This document shows, one piece after another, positions 24,648 through 31,475 of a stretch of DNA of 50,437 nt. Each line of letters opens with the position of its first letter. The first letter of the stretch is position 1. The translations under genes and the position numbers were made by a program. The DNA is from Anaerolineae bacterium (GTDB lineage: Bacteria > Chloroflexota > Anaerolineae > Aggregatilineales > J027): contig JAJTXY010000029.1 in assembly GCA_021463865.1 (NCBI GenBank), forward strand, positions 1 through 50,437, read 5' to 3'. The notes beneath the pieces were generated by a model, which worked only from the letters and a program-made list of their open reading frames with translations, had not been told where the DNA came from and made no database searches.

Positions 24648-25835
24648 CTATAGACCTGAGCGCAGACGCGGATTAAAGACCTCTTCGAGCGAACGGGTGA
24701 AGAGGATCAGGGACAATTGGAACAGGGCAATGGCGATGACGGGCGACAAAATCATGCTGGCGCCATCGGAATTAAAGATGGCCCCCTGCTGACGCCCCAC
24801 ATAGATCATAACCCCCCAGTCTGGCTCTTCGAGGGGTACAAGACCCAAGAAAACAAGTCCCACAATGTAATACATGGCAGATCGGATGGAAAAAATCATA
24901 TTGACCACAATATAGCTCATCAAATTGGGCAGCACTTCCCGAATAATAATATGCGGTAGCCCCAAATCCAACGCGACGGCGGCTTGTACATAGTCCCGTT
25001 CCCGCAAACTCAACACTTGGGCACGCACAGCCCGCATCAGAGCAGGCCAACTTAACGCCGCAAATAATAAGGCCAGATAAAAGCGGTTGCTGAAACTTAA
25101 AATCGAAGCCAACACCAGCAAAAGAGGAAACTGCGGAATGGTCAAAATGAAATTGGCGATAGCAGATAATATTTGGTCAACAACCCCACCGATCATCGCC
25201 GCCATCGCCCCAACCACCACCGCAACGAGCGTCGCAATCAGGCCTGCTTCAATGGAAGTGATAATTAGATTCTGACCCCCATGTACCATATGGGAGAAAA
25301 TATCACGCCCTTTCCAATCCAGCCCCAAAATAAATTCACTCGAAGGCTTTTGGAATAGGGTACGCGCTCCCGGCTGAAGGCGCTCGACATGGGTATCACC
25401 GTCATATTCTACAAATAATGGGCCGAATACCGAGATGCCCACAAAAAACAGGATGCCGAGAAAACCTAAGAAACCTGCTTTGTTACGGATGAGGGCACGC
25501 ACGCTCTGCCGAATGGTGCGCCCTAATGCCGCCATCTGTCGCATCAAAAATTCAAGCTGCGATTCCTCAAAATTAACAGCCTCAATAGATGCACGGGAGG
25601 TAAAGGGGTCTTCGCGGTCAACAAAGGCGTAAGAAATCACCACCGCCGTTGTGAGCACCAGCAAGATGAATCCACCGATGAGGCTAAACGAAAAACCTGC
25701 TAGCGCACACAAGACCAGCCCAACAATGCCCCAACTCAATTGCTGGTAACGCAGACCAATACCCAGTGGCACGAGGCCACATAGAATGCCAATAATCAGA
25801 CCGGGAATCGTGGCAACCGCAATTAAAAAGCCCAT
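24648..25835 (-). CDS. Oligopeptide-type ABC transporter permease (OppC/DppC family) with extended N-terminus
   Basis: Inner-membrane permease, 395 residues, longer than the ~300 usual. The core (about 85-395) has the OppC N-terminal segment RNKAGFLGFLGILFFVGISV, the periplasmic loop ending FILGLDWKGRDIFSHMVHGG and the EAA-type coupling loop near AAVALDLGLPHIIIREVLPN. Residues 1-70 add two or three extra hydrophobic segments (MGFLIAVATIPGLIIGILCG and GGFILLVLTTAVVISYAF) not found in E. coli OppC. GGGAG precedes the ATG, which lies two bases after the OppB-like stop. Confidence 0.93.
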   Translation of the reverse strand: MGFLIAVATIPGLIIGILCGLVPLGIGLRYQQLSWGIVGLVLCALAGFSFSLIGGFILLVLTTAVVISYAFVDREDPFTSRASIEAVNFEESQLEFLMRQMAALGRTIRQSVRALIRNKAGFLGFLGILFFVGISVFGPLFVEYDGDTHVERLQPGARTLFQKPSSEFILGLDWKGRDIFSHMVHGGQNLIITSIEAGLIATLVAVVVGAMAAMIGGVVDQILSAIANFILTIPQFPLLLVLASILSFSNRFYLALLFAALSWPALMRAVRAQVLSLRERDYVQAAVALDLGLPHIIIREVLPNLMSYIVVNMIFSIRSAMYYIVGLVFLGLVPLEEPDWGVMIYVGRQQGAIFNSDGASMILSPVIAIALFQLSLILFTRSLEEVFNPRLRSGL

Positions 25836-25837
25836 AC

Positions 25838-26932
25838 CTATTTGCTCCCTACCCGTACACGTGGGTCGAGAACCCCGTAGAGCAAATCGGCTAAGATATT
25901 GGAAATTACCACCGCGGCGGATGTCACCAGAAAAATGCCTTGAATCGTGGTGTAATCGCGTTTGCCCGTCATTTCAAAAAGATATTTTCCAAGTCCGGGA
26001 TAAATAAAAATGTACTCAATGATGATGCTGCCACTCAGCACAAACCCCACACTGATCGCCAGACGGGTCATCAATGGCAGCATCGCATTGCGCCCCACAT
26101 AACCAAACAAGATGCGGCGCTGGCTTAACCCGCGTGCATGGGCCACCGTGATATAGTCCTCGCCGAGGGTCGAAATAGTGCTGCTTTTCATCGTCAGCAT
26201 CCATCCACCCACACTGGCTAAAACATAGGTTGTCACAGGCAGCAGGACGTGTTGCAGCAGGCTTCGGATATATTCAGGATTGAGGCCCGCCTTAATTTCA
26301 GGGTCAACCGACCCGATATAATCGCCGACTTGAAATAATTCGAGTTGGATACCCCCAATCAGCAGAATCATAAAAGCGATTACAAAGTCGGGGATGCCAT
26401 AACTAATCGAAGCAAAAGCGGTCATCACATTATCAAAAACAGTGCCCCGCCAATAAGCCATCGCAGCACCAACAATCATGCCGATCACAAAACTAATCAA
26501 TAGGCCGAGGCCAACCGCGAACAGGGTCCATGGCAAATATTTGGCAATTTGCTGCGACACGGGGGTGCGTCCGGTGGTGATAGATCGGCCCAAATCGCCT
26601 TGCACCAAATTCCCCATATAGTCGGTATACTGCTCTATAAAAGGTGCGTCGGGGTCATAATCGAACAGGCCCGCCACCTTCGACCTAGCCTCTTCATAGG
26701 TCAAGTTCTGCTTGGTCTGAAATTCATCAATCTTGACCTCAATCGGGTTGTTGGGCATTTTGCGGATCATATAAAAGGTGCAGGTCGTGACCACCCACAG
26801 GGTCAATATGCCCTGTACCGTGACCCGAAAGATGTAACTTCTATAGACCGCCCGCAAAAGTTTTTTGCTCAACGACCATAAACTTGGCTGGCTCACGGGT
26901 TGGTCAGTACGGCGGAATGGAATGACACCCAT
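25838..26932 (-). CDS. Oligopeptide-type ABC transporter permease (OppB/DppB family)
   Basis: Inner-membrane permease, 364 residues, with six hydrophobic segments after a ~40-residue cytoplasmic N-terminus. Family markers are the DLGRSITTGRTPVSQQI loop, LPWTLFAVGLGLLISFVIG, YGIPDFVIAFMILL, and the EAA coupling loop DYITVAHARGLSQRRILFGY. The large first extracellular loop (about 60-115) is typical of OppB. GAGGGG lies before the ATG. Confidence 0.93.
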   Translation of the reverse strand: MGVIPFRRTDQPVSQPSLWSLSKKLLRAVYRSYIFRVTVQGILTLWVVTTCTFYMIRKMPNNPIEVKIDEFQTKQNLTYEEARSKVAGLFDYDPDAPFIEQYTDYMGNLVQGDLGRSITTGRTPVSQQIAKYLPWTLFAVGLGLLISFVIGMIVGAAMAYWRGTVFDNVMTAFASISYGIPDFVIAFMILLIGGIQLELFQVGDYIGSVDPEIKAGLNPEYIRSLLQHVLLPVTTYVLASVGGWMLTMKSSTISTLGEDYITVAHARGLSQRRILFGYVGRNAMLPLMTRLAISVGFVLSGSIIIEYIFIYPGLGKYLFEMTGKRDYTTIQGIFLVTSAAVVISNILADLLYGVLDPRVRVGSK

Positions 26933-26965
26933 AGGAATCCCCTCAAAATGGAAAGAAAACTGGGG

Positions 26966-26997
26966 TTGGGGGCGATTTTTTGCTCAACCGCCCCCGA
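26966..26997 (-). terminator. Intergenic hairpin after the binding-protein gene
   Basis: GGGGGCG (26968-26974) pairs with CGCCCCC (26989-26995), extendable by two pairs, in the 85-base gap between the binding-protein stop and the first permease. No strong T tract follows on the minus strand, so it is more likely an mRNA-stabilising or partially terminating element that keeps the binding protein in excess over the permease. Confidence 0.6.
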
Positions 26998-27017
26998 ATT
27001 TAGTTCAGTTTATTGAT

Positions 27018-28793
27018 CTAGTTGGCGGGTGAAATCGTCCCGTTTAACAAATAGAGCACGATAAAGTGGTCGGCACTGGGATTCTGTAGAATGGGATCAT
27101 CATCGGCAGGCCCACCCGCAAGCAAGTCCTCGTTCCACGGCTCGGTGCTGAGAATGACATTCAAGGGGATGAACGGCATCAGGTCATTGATGATAAGGGC
27201 GATTTGACCAGCACGCTGCTTTTGTACCGCGATATCGAGGCCGTTGCTGGCGTCCTTAATCATTTGGTCAAGGTTAATCGTTTCGCCGTTGTATTCAAAT
27301 TCCATCGGGAAATTCATACCTTTTTGACCATCGGTCAGACCAACATAGTTAAAGCGTTGGATCGGGCCAAAGAATTGACGACTGGAAAACGGCGAACCAG
27401 AAGCCCAACTCCACACTGACAGTTCAAAGTTCCCATCGCGGATGTCTTGGGCGGTTTGCTGCCATGGGGTCGCAACCGGGGTGATGTCGAAACCAAATTC
27501 GTTCATCTGGTCAATCGCGTTTTGGGCAGCGGCGGAGAAGTCTGCAAATTCAGCCGGGAACTTGTATTCGGCGGCAATCACATTGCCATCGGCATCGGCC
27601 CACTTGCCATCAGAGTTCTTGGCAAAACCAACGCTTTCCAGCAGTTCGGCGGCTTTATCACGGTTGAGTTCATAGCGATTCAGCTTGTCAATGTCTTCTT
27701 GGTTCATCAACACTGGCACTGATGAATCGAGCAGCCCACACATATAAACGGTAGCCGTCGCGCCGAGGCCGTTGGTGAGGAAGGCGTTTTCGCTGCGGTC
27801 AATCAAGTAAGCAATCGCCTGACGGACTTCCTTGACTTCAAAGGGGTGTACATCGTGGTTAAACAACAAAGCAGGGCCGTACATGCGCGGCATAATCAGC
27901 AAGCGGATACCAGCATCAGCAAACGCCTGTTGGGTGGAGGGCGGATACACATTGGTTGAATGGGCAATATCACCACTCAGTACCAGCGGGGTCGTCGCTT
28001 CGGTTTCACCTGCCCACAGGCGGATTTCACCAAATTTGACGCTGCTGGAGAAAATGCTATTGGGTTGCCAATGTAGGGTCATATAGCTGTCGCTGACATC
28101 ATCCAGCGTATAGGTATAGGGGCCGCTGGCGAGCAGTTGAGTGGGACGGAATTCGGTGATTTCGGTCTTGAGGGCTGCCCATTCTTCACTATCCGAGGCG
28201 GCACCACTGGCAATCATATCGAGGGCGCGTTGGGGCAGATCACCATAGCTGGCGGCGGCACTGATGCTGCTCTTGAGAATGCCACGTTCGGCCACCAGTG
28301 ACGGCTCACCCGCAAAAACGAAATTGACGGTGTAATCGTCTACCTTTACGACATCGGAGATATAGCCGCCGCTGAATACCGAGAAGTAGTTGGTAATGCG
28401 GGCCAGCGCATAGGTCGCAATCACGTCATCAGCGGTGATGGGTGTGCCATCGCTCCACAGGGCATCTTCACGAAGTTTGATGTAGTAGGCAGTGTTGTCT
28501 TCGGTAAAACCCCATTCGGTTGCCAACATGGGGAGATATTCGTCGGTTGCCCACATATAGTAGGCCGGAGTCAGTTCAACAATTTGGCGGTACACCACAC
28601 CGAGGTTGGTATCCAACCCACTCGCATCAAATCCATTCAGATGATGGTCGGGTGGCAGGGTATAGGGCCATGTACCGAGGAACGTTCCAGAGGGAGCATC
28701 TTGCGCTTTCGCAACGGGTTTGGCCGTGCTAAAGGTGCCCACTACGCTAAATACTAAAATAAAGGCCACGAACAAAAGCAAATATCGTTTCAT
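27018..28793 (-). CDS. ABC transporter substrate-binding protein, family 5 (Opp/Dpp type)
   Basis: Extracellular solute receptor of the SBP_bac_5 family, 591 residues. A Sec signal peptide (MKRYLLLFVAFILVF) ends near residue 31 at VAKAQ; no lipobox cysteine is present. Landmarks are LREDALWSDGTPITADDVIA, the SBP_bac_5 signature region, and VKEVRQAIAYLIDRSENAFL. It is the first gene of the minus-strand locus, with its own promoter and an overlapping palindrome upstream. The family binds peptides, nickel, or sugars and muropeptides; the genes that follow suggest peptidoglycan fragments, which is inference. Confidence 0.93.
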   Translation of the reverse strand: MKRYLLLFVAFILVFSVVGTFSTAKPVAKAQDAPSGTFLGTWPYTLPPDHHLNGFDASGLDTNLGVVYRQIVELTPAYYMWATDEYLPMLATEWGFTEDNTAYYIKLREDALWSDGTPITADDVIATYALARITNYFSVFSGGYISDVVKVDDYTVNFVFAGEPSLVAERGILKSSISAAASYGDLPQRALDMIASGAASDSEEWAALKTEITEFRPTQLLASGPYTYTLDDVSDSYMTLHWQPNSIFSSSVKFGEIRLWAGETEATTPLVLSGDIAHSTNVYPPSTQQAFADAGIRLLIMPRMYGPALLFNHDVHPFEVKEVRQAIAYLIDRSENAFLTNGLGATATVYMCGLLDSSVPVLMNQEDIDKLNRYELNRDKAAELLESVGFAKNSDGKWADADGNVIAAEYKFPAEFADFSAAAQNAIDQMNEFGFDITPVATPWQQTAQDIRDGNFELSVWSWASGSPFSSRQFFGPIQRFNYVGLTDGQKGMNFPMEFEYNGETINLDQMIKDASNGLDIAVQKQRAGQIALIINDLMPFIPLNVILSTEPWNEDLLAGGPADDDPILQNPSADHFIVLYLLNGTISPAN

Positions 28794-28833
28794 GCTGTGG
28801 TTCTCCTAAAAAATTTAGGTGTGAGTGGTATAG

Positions 28834-28849
28834 GGTGGACTAGTCCACC
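28834..28849. promoter_or_regulatory. 16-bp palindrome, candidate GntR (dre-like) operator
   Basis: GGTGGACTAGTCCACC is a perfect palindrome. It covers about +2 to +17 of the predicted transcript of the transporter operon. Its TGG-N-CTAG-N-CCA core matches the layout of the DasR/NagR operator (TGGTCTAGACCA), differing in the bases flanking CTAG. The GntR/UTRA regulator in the same operon is the obvious candidate ligand. Confidence 0.65.
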
Positions 28850-28857
28850 TTACTCCA

Positions 28858-28886
28858 ACTATACCAATCCCTCTTCAGAACCGCAA
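28858..28886 (-). promoter_or_regulatory. Promoter of the transporter / cell-wall salvage operon
   Basis: Minus strand TTGCGG (28881-28886), 17-base spacer ending in TGG, TATAGT (28858-28863): a -35 plus extended -10. The start site near 28851 is next to the palindrome at 28834-28849. The leader to the ATG at 28793 is about 58 bases and ends with AGGAGAA. Confidence 0.7.
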
Positions 28887-28912
28887 AATTTCTCATAAAT
28901 CTCGTTGAGCTA

Positions 28913-29755
28913 TTACTGAACTTCTGCAAAAAAGTCCGTCTCGCGTCGTCCCCATCGAGCGGCTTTGGGCGACACCCGCACGAAACTCTGGCGGGCAAAC
29001 AAGCGGCGTCGCAGCCATTTCCGCATAGGTGGGGCTTGCCACTGACTCGCGTGGCATCGGTTGGCCTCATCCCAAATATCCAAAAACTCCCCTACCTCTA
29101 TTGTCGTATGAGTTGTTGGAACATTTTGATAGATAGCAATCAAATCAAGATCACGGTTTGCCCCAATTTTGCGTGGATTTTGGCGTTGGGCAAAGGAGCG
29201 GACAATTCCCAGCGAAATCATCAGTTTTTTGGCTGGCATATAGTAAAGTTTTTGGGGCGTATAGGCCGGGCCAGCTTCTGGATATTGAGCCGCATCCCCC
29301 GCTGCAAAAAAGGCTTTGGTCGTTGTCCGGCACATGACAATATGGTCAGGGTGTCCATAACCGCCATATTCATCAAACGTCACCACGACCTGCGGCTTGA
29401 CGTCTCGAATGACCGCTACAATCTTGCTAACGACCTCTTCTTCCTTTGCCTGCCACAGGCATTCGGGGTGGTGATTGTTATCGGTTCCCATCATGCCGCT
29501 GTCGCTGTAACCAAAGCGGAATAAACGCTGAATCCCTAATTTCTGTGCGGCACACTCCAACTCAGCAACACGCACTGCCCCAACCGAACCGTGCATTTCC
29601 AAAAATTCAGACGGAATCGTTCCGCGATCCCCATCGGTGGAGCAAATCAAGGAAATTTCAACACCGGCATGGGCATATTTGGCAATCACGCCACCCATGC
29701 CAAACGTTTCATCATCAGGATGGGCAAAAGAGAGCAGCATTCGCTTCCCAGTCAT
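28913..29755 (-). CDS. PIG-L/LmbE family N-deacetylase
   Basis: Zinc-dependent de-N-acetylase, 280 residues, of the family that includes MshB, BshB and GlcNAc-PI de-N-acetylase. Zinc ligands are H12 and D15 in SFAHPDDETFGMGG and H138 in GYGHPDH (134-138). LICSTDGDRGT is the usual second strand. The frame is open for 31 further codons, but ATG 29755 with GAGG eight bases before it matches the family start. It lies just upstream of the salvage operon promoter on the same strand; a GlcNAc-containing substrate is typical of the family, so it may deacetylate salvaged amino sugars or a thiol precursor. Confidence 0.9.
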   Translation of the reverse strand: MTGKRMLLSFAHPDDETFGMGGVIAKYAHAGVEISLICSTDGDRGTIPSEFLEMHGSVGAVRVAELECAAQKLGIQRLFRFGYSDSGMMGTDNNHHPECLWQAKEEEVVSKIVAVIRDVKPQVVVTFDEYGGYGHPDHIVMCRTTTKAFFAAGDAAQYPEAGPAYTPQKLYYMPAKKLMISLGIVRSFAQRQNPRKIGANRDLDLIAIYQNVPTTHTTIEVGEFLDIWDEANRCHASQWQAPPMRKWLRRRLFARQSFVRVSPKAARWGRRETDFFAEVQ

Positions 29756-29784
29756 ACACTTGACCTCATCTGTAGAGTGAATAA

Positions 29785-29793
29785 TGGTATACT
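29785..29793 (+). promoter_or_regulatory. Extended -10 promoter of the M24 peptidase gene
   Basis: TGGTATACT, a TGN-extended -10 box, with start site expected near 29800, 32 bases before the ATG. No good -35 at the right spacing. Confidence 0.45.
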
Positions 29794-29831
29794 TGCGCCG
29801 TTCCAAATCAACATCGAAGGATGATAGCAGA

Positions 29832-31025
29832 ATGACCCATTTTAGCATTCAGCTTGAAAAATTAAATCAGGCAGTCGGGATTCTTCAAGAAAAACAAATT
29901 GACGCTTGGATGACCTTTGTACGTGAAACGTCCCATAATGCTGACCCGGCACTTGGCCTTATTGTGGGCATGAATTTGACGTGGCAGTCGGCCTTTATTA
30001 TTACCCGCAGCGGCGAAAAAATCGCCATCGTGGGGCGCTATGATGCTGAAAATGTTGAGCGTATAGGCGGCTTTACGGAAATTATCGGCTACGACCAGAG
30101 CATCCAGCCCGAATTGCAGCGGATTTTGAAACGGCTCAATCCCCGCCAGATCGCCCTTAATTATTCCGAAAACGACTCCGCCGCCGATGGCCTTTCGCAC
30201 GGGATGTATCTCATCTTGAAACGCTATCTACAAGGCACGCCCTACGAACTGATCTCTGCCGAAGGTATCCTGAATTCGCTACGAGGTCGCAAATCTGCCA
30301 CCGAAATCGCCCGCATTCGCCAAGCCGTCAAACTTACCGAAGAAATCATTGACCAGATCACCGGCTATCTCCGCCCCGGTCTGCATGAAAGGGAAATCGC
30401 CGAGTTTATTCATGCCGAAATAAACAAGCGCGGTCTTACTCCGGCGTGGGAACCCGAATATTGCCCGATTGTGAATTGCGGCCCGGATTCACCGATTGGA
30501 CATGCCGCACCCTCCGAAAAATACGTTTCGCAGGCTGGACAGTTGGTTCATGTGGATTTGGGGGTCTATTTTGAGGATTATGTCTCCGATATGCAGCGGG
30601 TGTGGTATTTGCAGCCTGTCAGCGAAACCAACATTCCCCAACCGATTTTGAACGGGTTTAAGGTCGTCAGTGGCGCGATTCAAGCCGCCGCCGATGTCAT
30701 GCAACCAGGGGTAACAGGCAACGCAGTGGACACCGCCGCCCGTCAGCATATCATCCAAAACGGCTATCCCGAATTTTTACACGCCACCGGACATCAAATT
30801 GGTCGCACGGTACACGATGGGTCAACCTTGTTAGGGCCGATGTGGGAAAAATATGGACAAAGTCCAATGGGCCTGCTTGAAGTCGGCAATGCCTACACCC
30901 TCGAACTCGGTGTCCAAGTGCCGCACTATGGTCTCGTAGCGCTAGAAGAAGATGTGATTGTAACTGAAAATGGCATGGAATGGCTTGCCAAACCCCAAAC
31001 CGAGCCGATTATCGTGAGGATGTAG
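29832..31025 (+). CDS. M24 family Xaa-Pro aminopeptidase-like metallopeptidase
   Basis: Dinuclear metal peptidase with a creatinase-type N-terminal domain (1-150) and a pita-bread catalytic domain (about 155-397). The five metal ligands of the family are visible: D in HVDLGVYF, D in VSDMQRVW, H in HATGHQIG, E in TLELGVQVP and E in ALEEDV. The N-terminal domain and length (397 residues) fit Xaa-Pro dipeptidase/aminopeptidase rather than methionine aminopeptidase. Start ATG 29832 follows GAAGGA; the frame extends upstream without a ribosome site. It is divergent from the PIG-L gene. Confidence 0.9.
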   Translation: MTHFSIQLEKLNQAVGILQEKQIDAWMTFVRETSHNADPALGLIVGMNLTWQSAFIITRSGEKIAIVGRYDAENVERIGGFTEIIGYDQSIQPELQRILKRLNPRQIALNYSENDSAADGLSHGMYLILKRYLQGTPYELISAEGILNSLRGRKSATEIARIRQAVKLTEEIIDQITGYLRPGLHEREIAEFIHAEINKRGLTPAWEPEYCPIVNCGPDSPIGHAAPSEKYVSQAGQLVHVDLGVYFEDYVSDMQRVWYLQPVSETNIPQPILNGFKVVSGAIQAAADVMQPGVTGNAVDTAARQHIIQNGYPEFLHATGHQIGRTVHDGSTLLGPMWEKYGQSPMGLLEVGNAYTLELGVQVPHYGLVALEEDVIVTENGMEWLAKPQTEPIIVRM

Positions 31026-31036
31026 ATGATATTGCT

Positions 31037-31435
31037 ATGGAACTACTCATATACTGCCGAGATAAATACACGGTAAATGAAAATCCAACGGAGCAAGATG
31101 TTATAGCTTCCATTCAGCAACTTGATGGACTAGATTATGGAACTATAATATTGATCAATGTTCATGAAAGGCTATTTATAGATTGCTCGGCAAATCGGCG
31201 CATGTTGGGAATGCTCGCCCATCGGGAAGGAGGCTTCTCTCTATTAAGAGATAAAGCTGTAACCGACGACTCGCTTGTAAGATTTCGCTTATCAAATGGT
31301 CAAGTTGATATTTATCCCATGTTTAGAACGGTTGAGGAAAATCAAATGATTGATACGGCACTAGCCTTTCTAAACGAGACGCCATTCTCCCTGTCGGAAA
31401 ATCTGAGGTGGGAGCACGAAAGTGAGCTTCCCTAA
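31037..31435 (+). CDS. Hypothetical protein, possibly an immunity-type protein
   Basis: A 132-residue acidic, soluble protein, starting MELLIYCRDKYTVNENPTEQ. Size, acidity and the pattern of two short beta strands around TIILINVHERLFIDC and GGFSLLRD resemble small immunity proteins such as those of the Imm1 group, but I cannot confirm a family. Base composition is visibly more AT-rich than the flanking genes. The frame is open back to 30980, overlapping the peptidase gene; ATG 31037 lies 11 bases after the peptidase stop with only a distant GAGG. No toxin gene is adjacent. Confidence 0.6.
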   Translation: MELLIYCRDKYTVNENPTEQDVIASIQQLDGLDYGTIILINVHERLFIDCSANRRMLGMLAHREGGFSLLRDKAVTDDSLVRFRLSNGQVDIYPMFRTVEENQMIDTALAFLNETPFSLSENLRWEHESELP

Positions 31436-31475
31436 AACGGTACTTGACCCGTCTTGATACAAATGGGCTAGAGAT

